64,000 nucleotides of DNA from Gliomastix tumulicola (Eukaryota > Ascomycota > Sordariomycetes > Hypocreales > Bionectriaceae): assembly GCA_001599755.1 (NCBI GenBank), contig BCHX01000008.1, positions 3,100,001 to 3,164,000 on the forward strand, in the 5' to 3' direction. Shown here one piece after another: positions 35,247-45,781 of this stretch (position 1 is the first letter of the stretch; each line of letters opens with the position of its first letter). A program made the translations under genes and the position numbers. A model generated the notes under the pieces. That model was not told the DNA's origin. It saw nothing but the letters and a program-made list of their open reading frames with translations, and did not search any database.

Positions 35247-35899
35247 ATGTTTTCCGACCCCGACCTCAGCATGGCATCGCAGCCAGCAGTCCTCGCATCC
35301 ATTCCACACCAACAAGACGCGAGTCCACTCTTCCAACGCATCCCTCAGGAACTTCGCGACGAGATCTACGCCTACACCTTCAGCACCGCGAGACTCGGCT
35401 CCGGCACGTCATTCGGCACCTGCTCGGACATAATCGCCCACAAAACAGCGCGTAACGCCCTCGCTCTCCTCGAAACTTGTCGTCGCGCCAAGATCGAGAT
35501 CGGTGACCGCTGGATCAGCCAAGTCGAGTTCTGGTACGGCAATTCCGACACGATGCTCGCCAAGCTCAGCGCTGCGCCTGCAGAGATCGTCCCCAAAATC
35601 CGCCACGTCCACGTGGTCTATGCCCTGTGTCCTTTCCTCCCCGAGAGCATAGGTCTCCGTCTCGACACGTTTACGCTGCTCAGCAACGACTATGGTTCCA
35701 GCAGAGTAGCTACATTATGTTGGATCTGCTGGTGAGAGTAGGCTGCGGATGGAAGGAACTTCACTTCCTCTCCCGTTACGACTCACTCGGATTCTCCACG
35801 TTCCCACTCCTAGGAGGTTTCATTGTCCCTCGATCTTCCCAGCCTAGAACCAGCGAACTACCAGCCATAACGGATGGCCTAAACCGGGTGGGCACATGA
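35247..35899 (+). pseudogene. F-box-like hypothetical gene, frameshifted
   Basis: The first frame runs from 35247 (MFSDPD, alternative Met at 35271) to a stop at 35735. It contains FQRIPQELRDEIYAY, the start of an F-box-like motif common in fungal hypothetical proteins, then ALLETCRRAKIEI. Homology-like sequence continues in another frame from about 35697 (SSYIMLDLLVRVGCGWKELHFLS) to 35899. Reading NDYGSS directly into SYIMLD needs removal of two bases (an AG in AGCAGAGTAGC near 35695-35705) or an equivalent one-base insertion. There is no room for an intron. The tail after SLGFSTFP looks degenerate. It is either a pseudogene or an assembly indel; the broad F-box-like family label is also uncertain. 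Confidence 0.6.
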
Positions 35900-36202
35900 T
35901 GTCGACTCTCTTACTGCACGATCATAACCTCGGTGTTTTAAGTCTGATAGGTAATTAAGTATCTTGCCGATGCCGACGTATGGATTCAGTCATAGTATGA
36001 GCCACGGTGAAAGCATTTTGATAGCTTTTACAAGCCATGAGGACTCTTCTAAACTCTTTTCGGCGTTTTCAGGCCTCGATGTTGATATATCTCTCACTTC
36101 CATGACTTGCGTCACTTTTTGCTTTACACCTCTACAAGTTGAACGATGGATAACAAGATCCTGGGCTATTGGGCGATCCTCATAAAATTAACGCATGCCT
36201 GT
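35900..36202. other. Short intergenic stretch
   Basis: AT-rich; nothing recognisable. Confidence 0.4.
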
Positions 36203-37231
36203 TCAGTCATTGCCTTGATACCCCCTTGGATATCTAATATTGCGCAAAAGAGGACTGTGAGAGCAGAGACCCAAGTATGCAGCGCCTTCTATATCCCAGG
36301 GACAAATACGCCGAAACAATGCTCTATCTGGAACGTTATACGGCACCGGCGCGAAAGCACCCAACCAAATAGTCAAGACGGTCTCCGCTAGTACAAGCAA
36401 TCGCCTCGTCCGGATTACCACATGTTGCTCCCTAGACTCTACGCTTATAGATATCAGAGCAACGAAGTGGCTTCCCTCCGTAGTTAGAGTGCCATCTTCG
36501 AGAAGCCTCTCGGCTAATGTAGAGGTATTCTTTCCTCGCTCATGCTCGCGCTTGCGTCCAGGCAGACCCTTACCAACGCCAGTGGCTGAGCCAACATAGA
36601 GATAGTAGCTCATACCAGGTGACCAGTGTGCCGGTCTGAGTACCCAGCCGTAGACACCCATTTTATCTGCGTCTTCCCATTCAAATGACTCCATATCAGC
36701 AAGGGATGGGGGTGAGTGTGCAGTCAGAAGACGTTCGATTGGCGGGGATATGAGTGATGATACTTCCTCGGTCCAAACCTCGACCGACTTTTGTTGCAGG
36801 GCACGTCTCCAGTCTTGCGTCATACTGGATCCCATAAGCCCTTCAAGTATGCGATTTACCATACCTTCCAAGATCTTCCACCTTCTTTGTGTAGGTCTCT
36901 GATCGGCTGTTGGCCCAGATGTCTTCGAACATACTTATGTCTCCTTAATTTTCTTCATTTCGCGACCCACGGTCTTAGCATTACGGCCCATCGCAAATGC
37001 TAGTTCTGGTGCGGTTGAATGCGGACGTTCCGTGAGCTCCTTGCGAAGAAGCTCTCTCTCCGTCTGAGACCAACGCCCACGTTTCGTTGCCCGCATACAT
37101 TTTACCAATTCGTCATCCTTCTGCAAGACCGTCCTTAGATGGCATTCACTCAGCCCAAGGCGTTTTGCAACTTCCCATGGCCGGAACCCTTTACTCAACA
37201 GATCCCGAGCTTTCCTGTGCTCGACGGCCAT
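36203..37231 (-). pseudogene. HTH/Myb plus GIY-YIG-like protein gene with an in-frame stop
   Basis: Two open segments lie in the same frame. The upstream one (37231 to 36935; an in-frame Met at 37384 would lengthen it) has a helix-turn-helix (LLSKGFRPWEVAKRLGLSE) followed by a Myb/SANT-like block (GRWSQTERELLRKEL, ELAFAMGRNAKTVGREMKK). A TAA stop at 36935-36937 ends it. The frame then continues to 36203 through RRWKILEGMVNRILEGL to a GIY-YIG-like core (YYLYVGSATGVGKGLPGRKREHE) and an uncharacterised tail. The stop would be explained by one CAA-to-TAA change. Alternatively the downstream part is a separate gene starting at 36932 (MFEDIWANSR) that needs a one-base frameshift near 36876. GIY-YIG folds are nicking nuclease domains; DNA-binding modules next to one suggest a mobile-element-derived or regulatory nuclease. 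The function is unproven. Confidence 0.55.
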
Positions 37232-37384
37232 CAGGGGCGCGAACTGAACCGCTGTCGAGTAAGGTCGAGCTGCAGGCGCGTTCCAACTAGAGATCCAGAG
37301 CGCGCTGATGGAACGACTTGTGATGGAATGGGATATGTTTCCTCCAGTCCCCCACATGGCTTTTGTTCTGAATAGTTTCCCCAT

Positions 37385-38151
37385 TTTGAAATGTCACTCT
37401 GCAATTGTAAAGACCAAGGACCACCATCCTGGGACGCTTTTGCCTTTATATAAGAGCATGAGCAATAATTTAGTGTAGGTCTTTGTAAATAATTCCCCAG
37501 ACAAAGCGAGCCATGGTAGGCTTGCAGTATTCGAAACGCGGAAGATTGTTCAGCTATAACAGCATCAAGTACTGTGCCAGACTCACACAAATTGTCTTCG
37601 TCGCCACAAAGCGATAGCTCCTTTTAATTAACAGTTCTGCCATCCTGAGGCTACCCGATACAGTATCCAAACTTGTCTATTCTCTTCTAACAAATGTTCT
37701 GTCAATGTTCGCGATAAGTCTTGATAGTTCTGTAGGGTAAGGTAGGGAGTATGCTCGCACGTTGTGGGAGAGAAATGTCCGAGCCACACGGTCGAATGAA
37801 TAATAATACTTGAGCTGTCCATCCATATAATTCGTATGTGTAAGTGGCCCAGGCATTTCTTCAACGGCGTACGGGCCCTCATACACACCCAAGATGTATC
37901 TTTCAATACATCGACTACGTGACCCGAGAGCGACAGCAGCAAGACACCGACTTTCTTATGCCATCACCCAGTAACGTGACATCAAATTCAAAATGTCGTC
38001 CAAGCCAAGATCGCGCATAATATAATCGGTAGATCAAATATTCTAAACGTGGTATCTTGTACATATGCTCAAAGATGCATGCTTCCCGGGACCCTTTTGT
38101 TGTTGTTGTTTTCCCAGCACATAAACGCCGCCCTCTATGCCCAATAATCAA
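37385..38151. other. Gene-poor stretch with a possible gene relic
   Basis: A minus-strand open frame at 37892-37677 (MGVYEGPYAVEEM, later YYYSFDRVARTFLSH) has no recognised domain. A 28-bp core of it recurs at 49251. It may be a fragment of a decayed gene. No intact gene is supported. Confidence 0.4.
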
Positions 38152-39550
38152 TCACACAGCCACACTTCCCCTCTCGACCGACACTTCCGTCGCCTTGATG
38201 ATGTGCTTGGCGCTGTCATCATCCTCCAGGCGGTCCCATTTAGCCTTGCCAGAGACGGTTGTGCGAGTCTGACCGTGAGGCGTGAGGGAGTGCAGGGGTG
38301 TCTCGGCGTGGATTGCGAGTCTCTGTGGGGGTGGAATTATCTCGGGTCAGCAAGGCATAATCATTCGTCTCATGTGAGGAATTACGCACCGAAGGTCGGC
38401 TTGGATCTGTTGTCCGTCCGAAGGAGCGTCCAATAAGGCCGGAAAACAGCTTCTTCAGCGGCGGCAGCGAGCACGCGATGATGGCGAAGCCGGACTCAAA
38501 GACGGACCAGAGGACGAGGCGACCTTGTGCGACTATGTGGGTGTTAGCAACGGCGATGACGACGACAGAGATATTCGAGTGCCTTACTCATGTGGTCGTT
38601 GGGATAGTTGCGAGTGTCGATGTACTTGTAGCTCACGATCCTCATGAGCGCAGCGATACTGGCCAGGATACCCAGGCCCAGCACGCAGACGACAGAGATC
38701 TTGGCCCGTCTCGGCATCTGCAGCGACCAGACGATGAAGAAGGGCGTGATGGCGCAGGACCAATCCGCGACGACCTGGACTGCCGTGCCGATGTAGCTCA
38801 TCACCAGGAAGCCCTGCTCCGGCGACATGCACTCCCCTCTGAATCCCATGTCAGCGTCCATGTCCACGCCCAATAACCATTGATGTATTGCCCGACTGTC
38901 ACAAGGGGGAAACCTACAGCTTCGGATTCCAGTAGGCCATGATGGGCCTGCAGTTGACGAAGAAGTACACGAGGCATCCGACGATGGACGTGGCCATCAG
39001 CCCCATGATGGCGTACATGGCGTACGCGTACCGCCTGCGCATGCAGATGTTGAGGATCGTGAAGGCGATGGCGTACTTGGTGAGCGACGACGAGCCGTAG
39101 TAGATCAGCTCGTACAGCATCAGGTACTCCTTCCCGCGGACGAGGATGAAGTCCTTCATGTCGAACTGGTCGAGGTACTTGTCGCTGGCACCGACGCCGA
39201 ACCGCACGGCGAGAATGCCCAGGACGCTCGCGGGTATGAAGGGGATCTGCCACCACATCTCTCAGTCAGTTGCTGCCATGTCTCTCTCCCCAGCTATGTA
39301 TGTTTCCAACGTCCGGCAGTCGCATCCTCACAAATCCAAACAGGGCCAGCCAGTCGGCAATCTTCCACGGCTGCTTCGAGTCCTCCCTAATCGTGCGCAC
39401 CCATATCCGCAAGCCGACGACGACGGTGCAGAGGACGGTGAAGACGTAGATCAGGATCTCGATGGCGAGGCCCAGGCCGTCGGGCTTGATCTGGGACTGG
39501 TCGTATGCGATGTCGGCAATCTCCTCGCCCGTGAGGCCATCGAAAGACAT
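38152..39550 (-). CDS. Rhodopsin-domain (PTH11-related) 7-TM membrane protein
   Basis: Five exons (39550-39332, 39258-38918, 38838-38588, 38532-38390, 38322-38152) join in frame to 374 aa. Successive hydrophobic helices are visible: EILIYVFTVLCTVVVGL, then FILVRGKEYLMLYELIYYG, AMYAIMGLMATSIVGCLVYFFV, YIGTAVQVVADWSCAITPFF, VVCVLGLGILASIAALMRIV and VLWSVFESGFAIIACSLPP. The NCRPIMAYWNP phrase and the tail WDRLEDDDSAKHI are characteristic of the fungal rhodopsin-domain family related to PTH11-like receptors. It is a plasma-membrane protein probably involved in sensing, but ligand and partners are unknown. The second exon could instead start at 39246, since two in-frame acceptors exist. It lies next to a purine-rich repeat in its upstream region. 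Confidence 0.88.
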
Positions 39551-41045
39551 TGCAGCTTCCGGGTGTTTCAGTCGCGGCGCATTCTCTGTCAACGGCCCTC
39601 GTTTCGACAAGCGTGTCTCTGTCGTCGAGGCTCGTTTCTTGCCGTCGAAGTTCGTGTTCTCGTCTAGAGGGAGGGAGGGAGGGAGGGAGGGGAGTCACAA
39701 GCTCGTCGAGAGAAGGGGGAAAAGAGTCCAGAAATGTCAGTCGAAGGATCATGCGAGGTGGTCTGGTCTGCGGGAGTGGCACCACGGCACTGGAAGACTA
39801 CTACTGCCGGTTCCATGCCTCCATCATCCACGAGCATCTGGGACAAGGGCCTGTGGGGGAGAGAGAGGAGACCTTGGTGACCGTCTCCCGGTGTTGAAAT
39901 TTTAGTCCCTGCCCACGACCCAGATATCCGCAGGGCTAGCGAGGCCATCCGCAGTCTTCATAGGCCGCCCCGTCGAGGGGCCTGCTCTGCCAGTCCCCAT
40001 TGCAGCAAGGCTCGAAACATTAGGACGCCTCCTTGGCAGGTCGGCGGAGCGCAGCCGACTTTTCCATACCCACTGCTTTCCGGTTCATTTCCAAGGCACG
40101 GACAACCTTGAGGCCTGTTGGTTCGCGGGACGTTGGAAAAGAAAGATCGTCTGTCTCCTCCCCCCCTTTTTCCTTCTTTCTGTTGATTTTTTGATTATTT
40201 TCGGCCCCCACGACCGGCCCCCAGACGCCACTACCGACGGTGGCTGACTGTGACGGATGCACTAAGACGGTGAGATAAGAGCCTCATCTGTGTGAGAATC
40301 TCACCTCTGTTATGGTCGGTGAGAAGACATCGCCACACAACACGTCTGACTCGGTGTTCCACGCCACCAGCAATAGACTCAAACGCCGACGGGCACGATA
40401 AGGTGCATACCGAAACCAGCCAGTGACCGAGTCATTTGTTAATCTATTTCCTCGTGGCCGAACCCTGTAAGGGGGATGAAGCTGCGGGCCTCGCCCACCC
40501 TTGGCAGACAAGCAGAATGTCGTCGACCCGCACAGCTATCGATTTATTTTCGAACGCTGCTCGTTCCCCATTGTTCAAGCTCTTTCAACGAAATTGAACC
40601 GTTCGCGGGCCCTCTGGGCTTCGGCAGCGGTGGCCTACTGGTAGATAACGAACGAGCGAACCCACGAGGGTCTCTGTTTAGGTGTCCCGGGCTAAGCGCG
40701 AAGAGGGCAGGAGGAGGAGGAAGTCTCATGGGTGCTCGCTCGGCAGCGTTAGTATAATACAATATGAGTAGCGTAGCGCAAGGCGGAAGACTCAGTCGGT
40801 TCTTTTTCTCCTGGGGGAGAGAGACAGACAGACCATCACCGACCAACGGTTTCATTAACAGCATTGCACGGCACTAGTCCTCGCCGGCAGTTTTATGTTT
40901 TGTGCTTTCCTGATCGCATATCATCTGGGTTGTGAACCTGCAGGACCGTCTCGTCGAAACACACACGACACCGAAAAGTCCACAGATCTCGTCCTTTCCA
41001 ACGTGCAGGAGACGATCGAAAAGAAATCCTCGTAGCCCATCCATC
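39551..41045. other. Intergenic region between rhodopsin-like and acyltransferase genes
   Basis: A divergent region of 1.5 kb with the GGGA microsatellite at 39667. Open frames in it lack domains; I see no additional gene. Confidence 0.5.
39667..39694. repeat. GGGA microsatellite
   Basis: About six GAGG/GGGA units in a row on the plus strand, 117 bp upstream of the rhodopsin-like start codon; potentially quadruplex-forming. Confidence 0.85.
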
Positions 41046-42548
41046 ATGTCTTGGTTCGGAGGCCCTACCGCCCCGGCGCGCGTCCCGACCGACCAAGTGA
41101 TCCCTCTGCACTTCTGGGACGACAGTCCGCTGTACAGACGCATTGCGCTGTACAACCTCAAGGTCTTTGATGACATCCTCGACCCGCAGAAGCTCCGCGC
41201 CAGCCTGGAGACGTTGGTTTCCCAAAGGACCTGGAAGAAGCTAGGCGGTCGGTTGAGGAAAGACGCAAGTTCCCCAGCCTGCATTCGCCCGATCAGCACG
41301 ACGGTCCAGACTAACGGTTCATAACCTGGATAGGCATACGGAAAGCTCGAGTATCACATCCCGGCCGAGTTCACCGCAGAACGTCCTGCCGTGGCCTTCT
41401 CGCATGTTGACAGCTCCGACGTAAACAAGGCCGACCACCCCCTCGCCTCCCGTATCCCGAAGCCAAGCATCCGTCCTGCCGTCGTCGGCGACCCTGATGA
41501 GACGCTGCCACTCGCCTGCGGCCCCGGCTGCCCGACCTCGATCGATGACTACCTCTACCACGACCGGCCGGCGCTCGGTCTGCATATCGTCTCGCTGAAA
41601 GACGCCACGCTCGTGACGCTGCACTGGCTGCACATCGCCTGCGACGCCATGGGCATGGAGGCCCTCGTGCGCGGCTGGGTTCTCGCGATGAAGGGCCTCC
41701 CGATTCCCGGGCAGCAGGGCTTCGACAACGATCCGCTCCTCGAGCTGGGGACGCACCCGACCGAGGAGCATGTCCTCGCCAATGACCGCATGTCCAGCTG
41801 GGCCATGACGGAGTACGGCATGCGCAACGGGTACGGTCTGCTCGTGGCGAAGAAGGAGTGCAGGATGGTGTGTATCCCGGGAGCCTTCATGGACAAACTA
41901 CGAGGACAGGCTCTGGAGGAGCTGAAGGAGGCTGGCGAAGAGGACCCCTTCCTGACGGAGAACGATGTCCTCGTGGCATGGTGGACGCGCATGGCGCTCT
42001 CGCACCTCTCGGCCGAGTCAACGCGGCCCGTCACCGTGCAGGTCGCCATGTCTCTCCGCAAGGCCCTCAGCGAGGACCTCCTCACCAGCCAGAAGCCGTA
42101 CATCTCCAACTGCTTCGGCTTCACCAACCTCCTCACCACCGTCCAGGGCATCCGCAAGCAGCCCGTGAGCAGCGTCGCCTCCCAGTGGCGCTCCGCCATC
42201 AACACGCAGGGCACGCGTGCTCAGGTCGAGGCCTACCAGGCCATGGTCCGCGAGTCCGTCGCGCCGCTGCCCGTCTTCTTCGGCAACGGCCAGACGTACC
42301 AGGTGTCGTACTCCAACTGGACCAAGGCGGATCTGTACGGCGCGGACTTCTCTGCCGCCGCTGTCACGCCGCGGGCTGAGCCTCTGTATGCGTCGTATAT
42401 TGCGCACTGCCAGGTGCCGTTCCAGTTCCCCGAGGGCTTCATCATCGTCGGCAAGGACCAGGCCCGTAACACGTGGCTGTGTGGTTATCGCGCGCTGGGT
42501 CTGTGGGACAAGGTTGTCCAGGAGCTGAATTCGCTGGAGGATGCGTAG
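41046..42548 (+). CDS. BAHD-like fungal acyltransferase (HXXXD)
   Basis: Two exons (41046-41264 and 41334-42548) give 477 aa. The catalytic HXXXD is H173-IACD within LHWLHIACDAMG, and a degenerate second motif lies in NWTKADLYGADF, where plant BAHD enzymes have DFGWG. The family transfers acyl groups from acyl-CoA to hydroxyl or amine acceptors; fungal examples include trichothecene O-acetyltransferases. It has no signal peptide, so it is cytosolic. The intron starts GCAAGT and ends GATAG, with a CTAAC branch point, so it is a GC-AG intron; joining RLRKD to AYGKLEYHIP restores a family-typical phrase in phase 0. It is isolated among broken genes about 21 kb from the metabolic locus, so a shared pathway is only a guess. 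Confidence 0.88.
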
Positions 42549-43401
42549 GATTGATGATTCCATGACGAGATGGATGGACTAACGATCGATAGATGTGGTT
42601 AAATGATTAATAATATTAGTGTGCGTCCTATAAGAGCTGAGTGATTATCAGCGCGTTTATACGTACCCATTGGTCAAATACAAGAAAGGGGGGGAAAAAA
42701 AGGAAAAAAAAGGAAAAGCAACACTGCGATCATCATGGTTATCCAAAAGCAACCTCAATTATTAATTAGCCTCCTCATTTCCCCGACCCTTTCCCGCCTT
42801 AGTCTGCTGGAAAGAAGCCTGGCCGGCCTCATCGCCCTGGGCAGAAAGAATATTTCACAAGAAAAGAAAAAAGCAAAGATAACACAAGAAAGGAAAAGAA
42901 GAAAAGAATAACGCTACCACGATAATAGTGACCCAAATACACGCCCACTCGTCTAGCTGTACCTCCCATTCTTCATGCCGTCACCCCTCCCCCCTCGACC
43001 CTCCCTGCCACAGGCTCTTGAGGATCCTGGTCGGCCTCCTCGCGCTGGGCATCTCTGGCTCCCCTGACAGACCATGCGTCAGTATTATGGGCACTCATGG
43101 TGGTGCAGTATCTGTGAGACGCGAGGTCCTCAGCATACATGAACCTGATGGTGAAGTCGAGAATGACAGCAACCGATAGTCCAGATAACGATGGGCTCAT
43201 GAGTGACTTTATGTCATTGCTCTCAGCAGATGAGCCAGGATGATGCCCAGCCGAGGAGAAGAACGCCCCCTTTTGTACACCTTCCTGGGTCGGGTTGGTG
43301 TTTCGGCTGCTGTTGGCGCCAGCCTTGGGAAGCAGTGGTGGAGGAATGGGCTCCCGGCGCCGCATGGCGTGTGTGATTTGAATGATTTTCTTTTAACTAA
43401 A

Positions 43402-43791
43402 AGTGTCAGTGTCCTCTCCTCATACGCGCGTCACGGCAGCCTGTCATTAATTGACTTACAGCGTCATTATAATGTGATGGGATGGAGGAGAATGGAAGAG
43501 AAAAACAGGACGATAGAGCAAGGAGTCCCGAATAGTGTATATGTATGTGCGTGTGTGTGCGTGTGTGTGCGTGTGCGTTTGTATTAGCTCCCTCGTCTGG
43601 ATGCTTGCTGGCATGCTCATCCGTCCGCGGGTGGCGTATGAACTAATATATGATTTTTCTGAAAAAAAGAAATGTCAGTGTCATCTTCCCTTATATGCGT
43701 CGCGGCATCTGGCAGCTTGCCAGCAACTGTAGACTTACAAAGTAATGATGGCTAGTGATATGGAGGAGAAAGGAAGAAAACAAAAACAGGA
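43402..43791. repeat. Imperfect duplication flanking a GT microsatellite
   Basis: A segment at 43402-43510 (GTCAGTGTC, CGCGTCACGGC, GACTTACA, GATGGAGGAGAA, AAAAACAGGA) recurs, diverged, at 43671-43791 in the same order. The 160 bp between them include the GT tract at 43541-43578. Confidence 0.65.
43541..43578. repeat. GT/GC microsatellite
   Basis: Alternating GTGTGTGC units, about four copies. Z-DNA-prone and likely length-variable. Confidence 0.9.
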
Positions 43792-44950
43792 AGACAGCGC
43801 AAGACAACATGTTTTGAGCTGGCTTACAAGGCATGGGAAAGAGCAAGATGTGCAAGGTGGTTGGGAGGTGCAGACGCCGGCTTGTTCTAACCCATGCCTG
43901 CCTCCAACGAACAGAGGTCCGGCCGTCGTTTGCTAGATAGTACTTGGTACTTAACTCATCGTCCGATCATCGTCCGATGGCTCATGGTTTAATAGCATGA
44001 CCGTCCTCCTCGTCTTCGTCGAGCTGAGGTGACGATTTTTGCAGCTGTTACTGCCTTCTCCACCTGCGACTCACTCTGCTCGGCTTCGACATTCTTGCAC
44101 GGCAAGGGAGGCAAGGCGCCGATTCCGTTGACCCCAGTGAACCCGTCCTCGAACTCCTGGATTGACAATGGGATACGCGGAACCAGACCGCAGAAGAGTA
44201 TAGTAGTTCGATATGTCATATGACGATGTCGACTTGTTGATTCTCAGTCGGCACCGCCTCGTACTCGGGATTGTCCCCCTCCAGCCTCTTCAGGGCGGAG
44301 ACCATTGGCTAGAGGCAGCGAGTCCATCAGAGTTGAATGTCTATGACGGTGACGAGTTGAGTCGCCCCTGTATTGAAGACGGCTGGAAGTCATCCTCCTC
44401 ACCAAGCCCAACCTCGTCAAAATTCGACAACTGGGGCCTCCTTCGCAAATATATAGGGAGGCTGGCCTACCTTACGTCGGATGTAGATATAGGAAGGTAC
44501 TGGTGCCAGGTGATTAAAAGTTTGGGGAGATCTTTAATGGCTTTTCCCCAACCATCCTTTGCTCATGCGTGTCTTCTTCCCCAAGCACCGAAGTTCAAGG
44601 TGCGTCCGTACCTAAGCAAGCAACAACGCTACAATCTTACTTCATTTCCCTACGAGCAGCACTCTCCGGCAAAGCAGATCATCCCCTCTATGATGATCTT
44701 CGATAAGATCTCGCGGTGACTCTGGCGTCGCCCAGAGAAACGCAAGTCTGCTCCCTCGTACTCCTCGCCGCTAGACGCCTAACCACCTCCTCCATACGAA
44801 CATCATCAGCACTCTTTACCTTCGGATACCTGTAGTAAGTCTGTTTCACAGGCATCGTCAACATTCAGGATCGCCCATTGGCACGGAAAGCACACATATC
44901 CCGACCATGCCGGAAAAACGCCGGAAGGTTTCTTACACGGAAATATCAAC

Positions 44951-45427
44951 ATGCTCTTCGCACAGCATCCACGGGGTCTCACTGAGTGTTGGCATGCCCT
45001 CGTAAGCATCCAGGCCGATGATGTGGCACGACTCATGAGGGACGGGCTGTACTGGAACGAAGCGAATCTCGAGAGGAAAGCTGGATACGTCGTGCGCAAC
45101 CCCCATCTCTCAATCCGTCCCCCGCCTCCCTCGTTCGTGAAATACATTCGAGTGTTCTTCTTGCGAGACCTCGGCGAGACGCCGCTGTGGACGGCCAAGA
45201 TGGCCGTATTCTTCACTAACACGGATCAGCTGTCTCAGTTCCGGTTTCGGCATCTTGAACTGAGGCAGATAATCTTTTGCAAGGCCGAAAGCGTAGATGA
45301 GAAGCTTCTGTATATGTATCAGCGCATCCCAGGCACTGACAATATCAATCTCAACACGGTATACGATGATATGCCGTTGGAGGGGTGGTGGCCATGGCCG
45401 AAGAGGTTCACGAAGGACAATAAGTAA
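44951..45427 (+). CDS. Hypothetical protein, 158 aa or longer
   Basis: An open frame with coding-like codon use ends at 45427. It starts at Met 44951 or extends in frame to 44783. It includes WHALVSIQADDVARLMRDGL, RPPPPSFVKYIRVFFLRD and a C-terminal EGWWPWPKRF. I recognise no domain and see no signal peptide or membrane segment. A same-frame open segment upstream (44213-44719, MSYDDVDLLI) could be a first exon: a donor GTGACT at 44715 and an acceptor at about 44867 would join SR to IAHWHGK in phase. That model is speculative, and the upstream part looks less like coding sequence. Confidence 0.45.
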   Translation: MLFAQHPRGLTECWHALVSIQADDVARLMRDGLYWNEANLERKAGYVVRNPHLSIRPPPPSFVKYIRVFFLRDLGETPLWTAKMAVFFTNTDQLSQFRFRHLELRQIIFCKAESVDEKLLYMYQRIPGTDNINLNTVYDDMPLEGWWPWPKRFTKDNK

Positions 45428-45781
45428 CGCATTACTCTAGAGAAGAAAACTTGGCACGGTCATCTCACTGCAATGAGCATTCATTGGCGAAATGGTACCA
45501 TCTTCAAATTACTACATCAAATAACCTTGGCCACTAGGCGAATAGCTCCTACTAGCGCGGTTATTTATCTTGAAGGCCCAAAGAGAGCAGCAGCTTTACG
45601 TGGACAAGTCCCTTGAGAATTGAAAAACTATGTATATCTTTCGCTGCTCCTCTCTCCCCGCCAATGCAGCCTCAGGCCTTCTCCCTCATGAACACTCTGC
45701 TCAAACCATTGCTAATAGCGCAATCCAGTCATCTTTTTCTCAACAGTGACCCTACTTAGACATCCCAATCTCACCCCGTCC
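45428..45781. other. Intergenic stretch
   Basis: Nothing recognisable. Confidence 0.4.

Larger units (their letters stand above)
42549..44212. other. Repeat-rich intergenic region, possibly with a small gene
   Basis: Contains purine-rich tracts (42685-42715 and 42840-42912), a GT microsatellite, and an imperfect duplication of about 110 bp. A possible minus-strand mini-gene runs from an ATG at 43098 (MSAHNTDAW) to a TAA at 42772, with GDEAGQASFQQTK in its last part. A 27-bp motif within it occurs twice (42818 and 43026). The evidence for a protein is weak. Confidence 0.35.

Noticed and set aside
42772..43098. Possible mini-gene starting MSAHNTDAW
   Set aside because: It needs a weak intron and the sequence is repeat-rich; mentioned but not called as a gene.
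44213..44719. Upstream open segment as a first exon of the hypothetical gene at 44951
   Set aside because: It is in the same frame and a splice model exists, but the donor is weak and the translation does not look like a folded protein.
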